Below the pieces are notes generated by a model, which was given only the letters and a program-made list of their open reading frames with translations, was not told the DNA's origin and ran no database searches. Of a DNA stretch of 64,000 bases, positions 45,852 through 57,379 are shown in pieces. Position 1 is the first letter of the stretch; every line of letters starts with the position of its first letter. The stretch lies in the NCBI GenBank assembly GCA_011033025.1, contig WFMF01000450.1, positions 78,351 through 142,350 on the forward strand, read 5' to 3'. The translations under genes were made by a program, and so were the position numbers. Source of the DNA: Beroe forskalii (lineage: Eukaryota; Ctenophora; Nuda; Beroida; Beroidae).

Positions 45852-45902
45852 AGTAGGCGTTTTGTTTTTCAATGATAAATACGGCATTTCCAACCGCCTA
45901 TA
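45852..45902. repeat. Possible decayed CRE-family hairpin with TAGGCG/CGCCTA ends
   Basis: AAGTAGGCG on the left and CCGCCTATA on the right frame a 40-nt AT-rich interior containing CAATGATAAAT. It is preceded by a GCGCGC run like the complete copies. The CRE core is lost. Confidence 0.4.
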
Positions 45903-46910
45903 ATTCACATAAGGACATCAGTAGAGTCGATTATGCGTAAATATTATCATATAGTAAGGAATGACACCGACTAGAGTCTATTATTAGAATGATGATCATG
46001 TGAGCCCCCTAGGTGACATGATACAAATTTAGTTCGAAGAGTTCCCAGTTTATTAAAGTTTTCAAAATTCGTACTCGGTTTCGAACAAAATATATACAAA
46101 ATTAGATTACACAGACGTTAATAAATGGCCAAATAATATGTTATTCCGTATTTCGTTACACCTAATTATGTAAAAATATATTCTATTAGATTTAAATAAC
46201 AGGTGATATTATTATTATTGGAGTTCTAGAAATTAACACATCGCGTCTAGGAAATAAAAGAATATAAATAATTATTATTTGAATATTACACATGCATTAT
46301 TAATGTTAAGGAATCATATGTTAATACGGAGCATGTGGCATATTTATACATGCTGGACGACGGTGTTTATGTTGTGTAGATGCTTTTAAAACAGAGGGAA
46401 CCACTTTCCTCTGTATTTTTCAAGCAATAACTTTGCCGGGGACACAAACCCCTGGACATGCTCATGGTACAATTTCACCGCGTGAGCTTTAGGTGTTTTC
46501 AGCAACATAAAATAGGATATAATTCAAATTCAAGGGGTCTGGAGAAGGTAATATTTATTCGTATTATCCAGTGACCTGTGAGAACTATAGCCACAGGACC
46601 TGGTAAGGACAAGGAATCAATGATTCCTAGTCCTCAGTGAAGATTTGGAATCATCGCGTCGACCACCTACACAGAAATATTCACACCCAAAAACTCAAAA
46701 TTATACAAGCTCACTGTTTAGGGTTTACACAGACGTACAGAATTAACGGTATGGACGTGACTTACAACTTGATACACAGACGGAAAAACAACAGATGCAT
46801 TCGCTAATCGAACAGACCTCGCCATGCCTCTTAAACGCATGATTTCATCTGTAAGCGCTGATAATGACAGATCTGTCATAAGGAGAATTATCATGTAATA
46901 TTATGGCAGA
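45903..46910. other. Noncoding stretch, very AT-rich
   Basis: No exon or element is recognised. Confidence 0.35.
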
Positions 46911-47326
46911 TCTCTGTCTACAAACAACTCCTACCTTAGCTAGGTAGTTCTCTGTCTACAAACAACTCCTACCTTAGCTAGGTATATCTCTGTCTACAAA
47001 CAACTCTTACCTTAGCCAGGTATATCTCTGTCTACGAACAACTCCTACCTTAGCGAGGTAGATTTCTAAGTAACAACTCCTACCTTAGCTAGGTATATCT
47101 CTGTCTACGAACAACTCCTACCTTAGCCAGGTATATCTCTGTCTACGAACAACTCCTACCTTAGCCAGGTAGATCTCTGTCTACGAACAACTCCTACCTT
47201 AGCCAGGTAGATCTCTGTCTACGAACAACTCCTACCTTAGCGAGGTATATCTCTGTCTACGAACAACTCCTACCTTAGCCAGGTATATCTCTGTCTACGA
47301 ACAACTCCTACCTTAGCGAGGTATAT
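46911..47326 (+). repeat. 38-bp minisatellite, left block
   Basis: About eleven units of TCTCTGTCTACGAACAACTC plus CTACCTTAGCCAGGTATA start at 46911, 46949, 46987 and 47025 and continue to 47326, with one unit partly deleted at about 47062-47075. Units differ mainly at A/G in CTAC(A/G)AAC and at AGC(T/C/G)AGG. The array is split by two insertions; further units occur at 48663-48782 and 51109-51142. Confidence 0.95.
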
Positions 47327-47443
47327 CCATAGCTGCCAAACTTTAGAAATCCTCCGACAGGGCATAAAAATGGACCAAAAAGCAGGGCTAATGCAGAAAA
47401 AAACAGGGCATATATCCTTATGTATCTTTTCAAAAAGTGTCGA

Positions 47444-47474
<31 letters not shown>

Positions 47475-48451
47475 GGACGCCACCCTGAAAAGGCCATCCG
47501 AGGTAGTGCTTATTAGGTATATTTTCCCATTTTCAGGTATATTTCAGATATATTTTAGGTACATTTCATGAGAATTCGTTCACCAAAGGTATATTTTTAC
47601 TTTATTACGTATGTTTCCAAAATTTATCCGAGACAGTGCTTAATAGGTATATTTCCAAAATCCATCCGAGACAGTGCTCAATAGGTATATTTCTAAATTC
47701 AACCCGGAACAGTGCTTGATAATTTAATAGGTATATTTCAAAAATCCATCCGAGACAGTGCTTAATGCTTAAAAAGGTATATTTTCAAATTCCGTCGGAG
47801 ACAGCGCTTAATAATTTAATAGGTATATTTCAAAATTCCATCCGAGACAGTGCTTAATGCTTAAAAAGGAATATTTTCAAATTCCGTTGGAGACAGTGCT
47901 TAATACTTGAAAAGGTATATTTCCAAATTATATCCAAGACAGTGCTTCTTGCTTAATAGTATATTTCCAAATTCCATCCGAGACAGTGCTTGATAATATA
48001 ATACTAAAAAAGGTAAATTTCCAAATTCCATTCGAGACAGTGCTTAATACTAAAAAAGGTATATTTTCAAATCCTATTCGAAACAGTGCTTCATAATTTA
48101 ATAGGTATATTTTAAAATTTCGTCGGAAACAGTGCTTAATACTTGAAAAGGTTTATTTCCAAATTCCATCCGAGACAGTGCTTATTGCTTAATAGGTATA
48201 TTTCCAAATTCCATCCGAGCCAGTGCTTAACACTAAAAAAGGTATATTTCCAAATTCCATCCGAGACAGTGCTTATTGCTTAATAGGTATATAAATCCTA
48301 ATTGTATCCGAAACAGTGCTTAATAAGTTAACAGGTATCTGGTATATTTTCAAATTCCATCCGAGACAGTGATAAATAGACGAATAGGTATATTTCAAAG
48401 TTCTGAGGCAGACCCATATAAATTAATAGGTATATTTCTGGAAAGTGGCGA

Positions 48452-48484
<33 letters not shown>

Positions 48485-48662
48485 GAGGCGACCCAAAAAT
48501 GGTAATCTAATTGCTGGGTATATTTTACGAAGAAAAAACAGGGCAAATTGTTCGAAAAGCGGGGGCAAAAGAAGGGCTTCCCAGGGCAAGGGCCCAAAAA
48601 CAGGGCAAAAACAGGGCATGACAGGGCGCCCTGTCAAAAACAGGGCATTTTGGCAGCTATGG
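47327..48662. mobile_element. 1336-bp non-autonomous TIR element inserted in the minisatellite
   Basis: The ends CCATAGCTGCCAAA (47327) and TTTTGGCAGCTATGG (48648-48662) are inverted repeats. They are flanked by GTATAT at 47321-47326 and 48663-48668, and the uninterrupted minisatellite unit has GTATAT once, so a 6-bp target duplication is directly visible. Inside each end are CAGGGCA-rich stretches, including the 18-bp palindrome TGACAGGGCGCCCTGTCA (48619-48636). Next are two similar poly-T blocks in direct orientation (CGACC-T29-GGA at 47441-47477 and CGACC-T30-GGA at 48449-48486). The centre is an internal minisatellite. No transposase frame is present. Confidence 0.85.
47497..48410 (+). 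repeat. Internal minisatellite of the TIR element
   Basis: About twenty degenerate units of GGTATATTTCCAAATTCCAT plus CCGAGACAGTGCTTAATA occur with spacing between about 40 and 65 bp. Variation is mostly in the AATACTTAATA linker. Confidence 0.85.
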
Positions 48663-48782
48663 GTATATCTCTGTCTACGAACAACTCCTACCTTAGCCAG
48701 GTATATCTCTGTCTACGAACAACTCCTACCTTAGCCAGGTATATCTCTGTCTACGAACAACTCCTACCTTAGCGAGGTATAT
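48663..48782 (+). repeat. 38-bp minisatellite, middle block
   Basis: Three further units identical in type to 46911-47326, lying between the TIR element and the LINE. A partial unit also follows the LINE at 51109-51142. Confidence 0.93.
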
Positions 48783-50900
48783 TACAGATGTCAATGAAGC
48801 CCTGGACATCTATAACCAAGAACTTGGTAAGTTGACTGATAAACATGCTCCTATTATTGACATTAAGCTCAAAGAATATCAAGCAAAATGGATCAATACT
48901 GAGTGTCAAAAAGCTAGATGTGAGAGAAGGAAGCTTGAAAGAACATACAATAAGCAAAAAACTGAAGAATCCAAAAGAGAATATAATGCTGCATGCATAA
49001 AAACAGCTGCTATTCTAATAAATGCTCAAAACTCTTACTATTCCAGACAATTATCTCTATGTGAGAAGGACAAGAAGAAAACATACTCAATAGTGAACAA
49101 CTTGATGGATAGAAATATTGAGTTTGGATGTAGACCAAAGCACAAAGAAGACTGTGTTATTGCAGAAGAGATGAGCAGTTATTTTAAAGAAAAGGTTGAC
49201 AAGATCTATCATGACATTGATAATGAGCACAATTACCAGTTTTTTGTTGGCAGTAACTATGAAGAGTCTTTAACTTTTGATGGCAATTCATTTGATGAAT
49301 TCAGTCCTGTTACTGAATCTGAACTGCTAGATATAATCTCAGAAATTAGCAAAAAGGAATGCCAACTCGACCCCACACCAGTCAGTGTCCTAACCCAATA
49401 CAGAGTTGTTACCCACACTCTTATTCATTGTTAATGAGTCCCCACATCAGGTGTGTTTCCACATTCTCTCTCAAAGAAGCTTTGGTTAGACCAAAAGTTA
49501 AAGACATAAATGGGGATTTGGATGATTACAGTAATTACAGACCAATTAGTAACCTTCCTTTCATTTCAAAACTGATTGAAAAGTGTGTTCATAAGCAGTT
49601 GTGTAGTCATCTCAACAGAAACAATCTTCATGCTAAATTCCAAAGTGGCTATCGTTCTTCTCATAGCTGTGAAACAGCAACTCTGTCTATTTATAATGAT
49701 CTTCTTTGCCTAAGTGATACCGCGTCTAAAGTTGTTCTACTTCTTCTTGACCTTTCAGCTGCCTTTGATACAGTATGTCACAAAACACTTCTTAGTAAAC
49801 TTGAAAGGAATTTTGGAATCAAGGGAAAAGTTTTAGAATGGTTTGACTCATATTTACATGAAAGATCATTTACAGTTCACGTGACACCTCCAAGTCAAGA
49901 AAATGTTTTCTGAAGATAGGTGTTCCTCAAGGCTCAATCCTTTGGGCCCATCTTATTCATTTTGTACACAGAAAAGAATTAGAGGTAATTGCCAGGAAAA
50001 CATGGGTTCAGTGTTTACATGTATGCTGATGATACACAAATATATATCAATTTAGACCTTTGTTCGACAACTTTGATGATGTTGAATCTAGAATAATCAA
50101 CTGCTTTGAAGAAATTAAATCATGGATGTCACAAAATCATCTGAAAATAAATCCATCAAAAACTGAAGCTCTTGTTGTTAAATCAAAAACCATTTCTGAT
50201 CCAAATATAGATTCAATAAAAAGAAGTCAAGGTCAGTCATACAACTGCCATTAAATGTTCTAATGTAGTAAAAAGTCTTGGAATTTGGTTTGACGATTTC
50301 TGGTTACATTTGATTCCCATATCAGTAAGATTGTCCAGGCATGCAACATAACTCTCAGAAACCTCTGGGTTATAAGTTCAAAATTGAGTTTCAGCATAAA
50401 GAAGCAGCTTGTGCACTGTCTTATTCTGTCAAGACTAGACTTTTACCAATGGTCTGTTCTATAATCTCCCAGCATACCAAATAAAGAGACTGCAGAAAGT
50501 ACAAAATGATTGTGTCAGGTTTCTCTATGGAAAGAGGATCAAACATTTTGACAGGATAACACCTTTCCTTAAAAGAAGCTCATTTCCTACCTGTCAAAGA
50601 ACGTATTAGATTCAAAAATTGCACTTTTGGTCTTCAAAAGCGAACAATGATGTCCCCAGATTATCTCAGGCAACATCTACAAATCAAAACTGAACCAATC
50701 CATTCTCTGCGGACAGAGGATGATTTCTTTTATTGAAAATTCTTGTGTTCCTCATTTGCAAAGAACTGAAAAGAGCCTTCTCACATGCTGCACCAGCTGT
50801 CTGGAACAAACTCCCCTATGGACTTAGAAGTGCTAGACACTCAAACTTTTAAAAAGGATTTGAAAACATATTTGTTCGCAAATTATTTTACATAAATGGA
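48783..50900 (+). pseudogene. LINE reverse transcriptase, frameshifted and truncated
   Basis: The linker occupies the frame to 49434 (KWINTECQKARCERRKLERT, FKEKVDKIYHDI). After a frame change near 49390 come YRPISNLPFISKLIEK, FQSGYRSSHSCETATL and LLLDLSAAFDTVCHKTLL (motif A; 49500-49800), then WFDSYLHERSF. GVPQGSIL (motif B) is near 49920. YADDTQIYI (motif C) is near 50027, again in another frame. WMSQNHLKINPSKTE follows in 50060-50254. The thumb retains APDYLR and PAVWNKLPYGLRSA near 50660-50830. The sequence is in the CR1/L2/Crack-like range of LINEs. Cys replaces the usual Asp in VCHKTLL. Confidence 0.85.
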
Positions 50901-51108
50901 CTAAAACTACAATTAGTTTATTGACAATTTGAACTAATAAGTCATTAAATTATATGCCATTATATCTATGCCCCTTTGCTAAGTTTTAAGATTATGAGAC
51001 GCTTTAGAAAGGGTTGAACTTTTTAGATGACTCTTTAAGGTTTTGAATCTCATGATAGCTATTAAGCGTTTACTAAGAATGTAACATTTATTTTATTTAT
51101 TTATATAT
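48783..51108 (+). mobile_element. 5'-truncated CR1/L2-like LINE inserted in the minisatellite
   Basis: The element begins abruptly in the region just after the endonuclease (NEALDIYNQELGKLTDKHAP). It continues through the linker, reverse transcriptase and thumb, and ends in an AT-rich TTTATTTTATTTATTTATAT tail directly against a resumed minisatellite unit (TGTCTACAAACAACTCC). Missing 5' sequence is the normal result of incomplete target-primed reverse transcription. Frameshifts split the RT, so it is dead. Its target is the same array as the TIR element. Confidence 0.88.
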
Positions 51109-51142
51109 TGTCTACAAACAACTCCTACCTTAGCGAGGTATA

Positions 51143-51739
51143 TCTTGTGAGGTAGTGCCAGGTTGTCTGTGTTCGCACATCTCACTTTGTAACACGCTCT
51201 GCTCTTCTCTTGGTCAACCAGCACTCTGTGATAGGGAATAATCAATACCACCTGTCAGTCATGGGTTGGTGAAAATAAGCAAAAAATTGTGATATAACTC
51301 TATTCCGACAGAATTAGAAATTAAAGTAAACGAAGAAAGAATAAATATAAGGAATTTGCCTCTTCCCGTGAGCCTTAGAGCAGCCGCAGCGCCCCCTAAA
51401 TATCAACAAAATTTCTTTAATCTTGATTTTATAATATGTTGTGTAGTTGCTAGAAGCAACCCTTCATAAGTGTAAGGATTATCATGTGTTACATTATCAG
51501 CTTTACAAAATACAAGCGTATAAGTTAAATCCAGAATATCGGTACGTAATACGCTTAAATCACAGCATATTTTAATACAACCATGTGTAATTTGGGTAGT
51601 CTCCACTGCGGCACTCAAATAACTCTAATACACTCCAATAAATCTTACACGGGTTTTCAATCCATTCGCATAATACCCATGTGACATATCGAGCATATTA
51701 TGTATGTGATAACTTTGATATTTCGGAAGGGACCCAAGC
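51143..51739. other. Probable 3' flank or UTR of the minus-strand gene; noncoding
   Basis: No supported exon. It should contain the 3' UTR of the minus-strand gene ending at 51740. I did not recognise a strong poly(A) signal. A 71-codon minus frame at 51403-51618 is unsupported. Confidence 0.35.
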
Positions 51740-51860
51740 TCAATGGAAGCACTGAAATGCATTCTCATTCCAACTGAGGGTGCCAGAGGCTTCTAGCAGC
51801 ATTTGTGCATCTGTACTGAAATTTCCATCAGGGAACTGTCCCCTATCTTTGATGGAGAAA
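51740..51860 (-). CDS. Candidate terminal exon of unidentified minus-strand gene
   Basis: The acceptor GTATTGTATTGTAG ends at 51861 and the exon enters in phase 2, exactly matching the preceding exon (51929-52036). The joined peptide reads ...CSE|SFSIKDRGQFPDGNF, then STDAQMLLEASGTLSWNENA and FQCFH, ending at TGA 51740-51742. If the intron between 51929 and 51861 is not removed, the protein would instead stop after SERWVLK, so this exon may be optional. No domain is recognised. Confidence 0.45.
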
Positions 51861-51928
51861 CTACAATACAATACGGGTAGTAATCTAAGATGAGGTTCAT
51901 AACTTAACAACTTTACTTTAAAACCCAC

Positions 51929-52036
51929 CTCTCACTGCACACGAAGAATTCAGACCAGGACTTGTTGGAGAGGTCATCTCTCATAGTCTGACGGGTGTTG
52001 AGCAGCTTCAGGAGCTCGGTAAGAGCTCGCTTCTTC
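51929..52036 (-). CDS. Exon of unidentified minus-strand gene (helical, KKRALTELLKLL)
   Basis: An excellent acceptor (CCTCCTGTTTTCAG at 52037) is followed by 108 nt open in one frame: KKRALTELLKLLNTRQTMRD, then DLSNKSWSEFFVCSE. The donor AGAG|GTGGGT is moderate. Entry phase 2 fits the preceding exon, giving ...EFIQ-G-KKRAL. The peptide is a strongly amphipathic helix followed by a short aromatic segment. Third-position GC is high compared with the surrounding intron, which supports coding status. I do not recognise the family. Confidence 0.65.
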
Positions 52037-52606
52037 CTGAAAACAGGAGGAAAAGTCAGAAATTAGAAAATCTTTAACAATACACGACACAAATTAAACT
52101 ATTTTTCGTCAGATTTTTTGTTAATCAATTACTTCAGTCAAAAGTTCAATTCCTTGACACAGTCTCACATAAACAGCCAGCAACCTGATAATTGACTTTC
52201 AGCTCGTAACAAGACGTGAGAAATATCTTTCACTTTCCTTGTCTAGATTTAGTAATTTGTGGTCACGTACTGCTAACTAAGTGTAAGTATAACAACTACA
52301 ACTTCAAATGAACGACCGACTACAATTATCATCTTTCAGTTTTTTTGTAATTTGTGGTCACTAACCCATCCGCCCACACCCAATAGCCGCTATCTATCCA
52401 CAGTCCGCAAATCAATTTCTGACTCAAATTATCATTACCCAACTTTTTAATATTTCACCCCTCACAACTCATCCCGCACTTCACATATACCCACAACTCA
52501 CCCACAACTCACCCCTGAATGAACTCACAGACATGAACCACTGACCCATCTGCCCACTGACCCACAACTCACCCACTGACCTTCCCGTATACTCCTCACT
52601 ACTCAC

Positions 52607-52809
52607 CCCTGAATGAACTCCTTGCAGACATGGACCCTACTGCCATGCTGTGAACAGTTGCTAGCATTGGAGTTGATGGTGGTGGAACTAGCATGGGGGG
52701 AGCTGTTGTTAACACTGTGTAGGTGCAGAGAGTTGTTACTGCTGCTGTGGTTACTGACCCCGGTCATTACGGAAGAGGTTCCTCCACTGCTCTCCTCTTC
52801 TACTGACGA
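52607..52809 (-). CDS. Exon of unidentified minus-strand gene (Ser/Asn-rich)
   Basis: The acceptor region CCCCTCCTCCCTTATTTGAG precedes a 203-nt frame entered in phase 0: SSVEEESSGGTSSVMTGVSN, a Ser/Asn/His-rich stretch, then SNCSQHGSRVHVCKEFIQG. The donor is CAGGG|GTGAGT, phase 2. Entry phase matches the exit phase of 58329-58474 and exit phase matches 52036. The low-complexity linker suggests an unstructured segment before the helix in the next exon. Both exon edges have near-identical copies in the adjacent introns (53038-53068 and 52508-52526), which is unusual. Confidence 0.55.
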
Positions 52810-53130
52810 CTCAAATAAGGGAGGAGGGGTTAGAGTTGTGGGAAGAGGGGTTACAGGGGGTGAGATAGAGGGGGATTTAGAGGGGTGAGGTAGAGGACTG
52901 AGTTAGAGAGGTGAGTAAGAGGTGAAATAGAGAGGGGTATTAGAGGGGGTAATTTAGTAGAGTAGTAGGTGTTATATAGAGAGAGAGGGGTTATAGGGCA
53001 TGAGTAAAAGGGGAGGGGCATTAGAGGGTAAGATGTGCCTCCACTGCTCTCCTCTTCTACTGACGACTATAACGGGAATGGAGGGGTTAGAGGGGAGAGG
53101 GAGTGAAGGAAGAGGGAGGGTTAGAACTTG
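52810..53130. repeat. Degenerate GGGGTTAGAGGGG-type minisatellite in intron
   Basis: Imperfect repeats of AGAGGGGTTA, GTGAGATAGAGGGGG and similar words lie directly upstream (on the minus strand) of exon 52607-52809. They include at 53038-53068 a 31-bp exact copy of the exon's first bases with its splice junction. Confidence 0.6.
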
Positions 53131-55587
53131 AATATACAATAGTTATTTGATTTTATGGGAGTGAAATGTAAAACTATGGGGGTGAAGGTCCAAGTATAAA
53201 GGTATGATCTCAGAAGTTGAATAAAAGGAAGTATAATTGAGGAAATGTGTTATTTCATCGGTCACAAGTCAGGACGTGTGAGATGCTATGAGTTGTGCTC
53301 AAATTTCAGAGTTTCTAGCAGTAATATCGGAGTATCGGTACTAAATGTCAAATTTTGAGAGTTTGAGCTCTGCTCAATTCTCATTCGTACACACTACACT
53401 AAAGAAGTAAAAGGAAGTAAAGAACTGTCGCTAGAGCAATAGGTCTCAATTCCCACGGATCATATTCCTCGACTAACATCAAGATTGAAAAGTAAAGTTC
53501 AGCTATCTGCCTTAAAGCCATATTCTTTAAACCAGTAACCACTTAGTACTAACTATAGTGGTGATCATTATTAGTTTTATTACTCTCATAAAGTAAGCGA
53601 CGCATAATAAAACGGCTCTATGATGCGGTGGGCGTGAGAAAATTATAGTACGTCTAGTGAGAATCTAGCGAATAATATAGTGTATGTTTACTGATAAATT
53701 GAATATAATATTGTGTATGTAATTATTCAATATGAGAATAAAATCACAATTCACGTAATTGAGAAAATGGTTTGCAAGCCCATATGATTATCTGAAATAT
53801 CAGTAAGCGTAGGGAACCAACAAAGTAAAAACCAAAGAAAGAAATCTGAAAACCCAGAAAAACCTAAAAGAGACTGTAAACTAGAGCACTACACCAGAAT
53901 AAACCCCTAAAGAGAGACATGACAAACTGAAGCACTACACCAGAATAACAAGGAACAATAAACTCTCCGAGGCACACTAAGCCTCCCGGAAAATAACTGT
54001 ATTTCACTCCGCTCATTATACCCACTTGGCAAGTGTATTTCAAGCACTGGAGTCACCGTGCTGCAGGAAATCATTCGCTCTTAATTATCCTACTAATCTG
54101 TGTGGCTAAACGATTATTAATTTCCGGATTACAAGTCCCTGATTTTCTAACTCCTGCTCTGGTTTGAGAAGGTCTACCTTATTAGCATTCCGTCATGACA
54201 GCAGCTATGTCTTTTGGCATCGGCGCTAAAACGCGAGTTCAAAGCCTCAGCCTGCGCTCAGATCGATCTCCAAACAAATGAAGATTCTTTTATCTTCCTA
54301 GGTATGTTAATAACTTGCTAAACTCATTTACTTCAAACATGTCTAAATGACATTGTATAAATTTCTTCTTGGCTTCCGAACCATGAAGAAAATTCAGCTA
54401 AGTCTAAATTTAAGTACTCTAATTATTTAGCTAAAATAATCAGCAGGATTGCATTTGTATGAATGGAATTTTATAAAATTGCAGGCCAGATACAATTGGT
54501 TTGTATACAATTGGATTTATGGTTTGACTGACGATTGCCAATATCGTCGTCAAACAATCGAATTATTGTCAATTTTGGACCTTTATAAAATTTTCAGGTG
54601 ATTCCAAAATTATATTTATCTGATTGTCAAGCCATCGCTCCATATTATTATATTTACTAAAAATTATCTCTCATAATGAATAGATAAATACGTTTATGAC
54701 CATAATTTATATTCATCATATGCAAGGTTTTGCATAAAATAACATGGCATTGTTCGAGAATCAGTGAGAATAACACACCAAGTGTGTGTGTAAGAAGAGG
54801 TCAAGTGACTCCCCCTCTCACCCATGTCTGAACACAAGACCACATCACTCTATGATGGGGCACACTGGGCAGTATTGTTTAATGTATTCCTTTCTAGGGT
54901 ATAAAACACTAGTGGGTTCGAGTTCTGCGTAAACAGTTCATGGGCGTGACAAATGCGAAATAGAAACTGCCGCGACATCTAGTGGACAACATGACCATAT
55001 TTCGCATGGTATATTTTCTAATCCAAGCACTGAGTCCTTAAGTACCGCTTGAATTCCATTACTTAGGAGACAGTCAGCCTGGAAGACGACAGAGAGACTA
55101 GTGACTCGTGTGTCTACACAGCACCTCTACAGTTGTCTACACACCAGCAGTAACCGCGGCAATAAGGCGTGTCAAAGTGTGACCTACTGACTTGCTAGAG
55201 AGTTTAAAGCAAACTCAGGATGTACTGTGCTTGTGACAAAACGCTTACACGCAAACAAGTACACATCCCTCCTAGAGCACAGTTGAAAGCAACGGTGGAT
55301 ATAAAGCTCACTCTGGTGTTCGTTGTCAAAGCATACAAGCACAAACAGCAGGAGATATAATATACAGGACAAGAGCTGCTCAAAGAGTCACGGGGTTTAA
55401 GAACCCATCCTCTCTCTCAAGTATACAGCGTGTGTTTTAAACCCTACTTCACGTCACGTTATATCATACCTTATATGATACCCGGCACGTTGTTCTATCT
55501 CCAGTACTCTACCTAAAGCTCAGAGTTCCAAGGATTCTACCTAGAGGAATGTGGGAGTGGCCCTGTTAAACTTGCAGCTCTCTCTAC
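53131..55587. other. Noncoding stretch, probable intron
   Basis: AT-rich with short CACTACACCAGAATAA duplications (53887-53945). A minus-strand frame at 55184-55372 (HQSELYIHRCFQLCSRRDVY) looks protein-like but I could not support its splice sites. Confidence 0.35.
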
Positions 55588-55708
55588 TCGAGAATAGTCT
55601 CAGCCTCCCTCTGCATATCGTCAAGACGTTGCAAGTACATGGTAGTGTTGTCTTGTAGTCTCAAGATGCACGGGTATGGGTGGTGAAATGAGCGGTATTC
55701 CACACACC
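55588..55708 (-). CDS. Possible alternative terminal exon of the minus-strand gene
   Basis: Minus-strand frame VEYRSFHHPYPCILRLQDNT, then TMYLQRLDDMQREAETILE and a TAG at about 55588. The composition (Leu, Gln, Arg, Glu, Met heptad-like spacing) is that of a real coiled-coil helix. The weakness is the 5' end: candidate acceptors (ACACAG at about 55709, or AAAGAG slightly upstream) lack a pyrimidine tract. If real, it gives an alternative C-terminus lying in the intron between 58329 and 52809, or ends a separate gene. Confidence 0.35.
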
Positions 55709-56390
55709 TGTGTTCGCACGCTCTTTTTGGTTACAGTCTCGAAATAACACTACATGGTGAAAGTGAAGTCCATCCTTGCGCCGTGAGGTATGTTTTGCGA
55801 CTTCAATGTTACAGTCAGCAAGGCATGAGTCAAGGATTCAGTATTACAAAGCGTTGTTAAAGCACCCTATTCACAATACCCTGGGCATTACACCTGGCAC
55901 TACTGGATTACATTCAAACAGCCGCGTTTCCGGTATTTTAATCGGAAGAAATACACACATATTATAAAATCACATAAATTTATCATTAAACGGAGTTAAA
56001 TTAAACGAACTTGCGGCCTACTCAAGTTGCGCTGCGGGGCAATTAATCAAAGGTCAAGTCTTGCTGGAGCTTGCAAATACACACACTCAACAAAGCATAA
56101 TATTAACGATGTGTAACCGTAAACCAGGAGAAGTATCACGGAAGAAGAAGATGAAAAGACCGGGGTCTATACAATATATTATATAAACCTAATGAAGGAA
56201 GGAGGGAGACATCAAAATACAGGAAACACGCGGATACACACTCTCTCACACCCCCAAGGAGAAGGGGGAGAGAAGTGAGAGGGGGAGATCGTTATCTGAC
56301 AAAAAGAATGGAATATTATACCTAAACTAATTAGAAATGATATCATTACAATATACTATTACAGGTAACGCGGTATTTATATAAAATGAT
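55709..56390. other. Noncoding stretch before the (TA)n tract
   Basis: No supported gene. The 63-codon plus frame at 55776-55967 is unsupported. Confidence 0.3.

Positions 56391-57332
<942 letters not shown>

Positions 57333-57374
<42 letters not shown>
57333..57374. repeat. (TA)n microsatellite, right flank of retroelement fragment
   Basis: 42 bp of TA dinucleotides directly after the 3' end of the fragment (GAATTTTGAAAC). Confidence 0.93.

Positions 57375-57379
<5 letters not shown>

Noticed and set aside
47270-48772. Lys-rich and Phe-rich ORFs over the poly-T blocks, and ORFs over the array
   Set aside because: Artefacts of T29/T30 tracts and minisatellite units.
46911-48782. CRISPR-like array
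   Set aside because: The 38-bp units are contiguous with no unique spacers, and the window is eukaryotic. It is a minisatellite.
52810-53130. Telomere-like GGGGTTAGAGGGG sequence
   Set aside because: Units are irregular and lack a run of true TTAGGG. It is an intronic G-rich minisatellite.
54900-54930. Possible tRNA B-box (GGGTTCGAGTTCTG)
   Set aside because: No matching A-box, cloverleaf or acceptor stem could be built around it.
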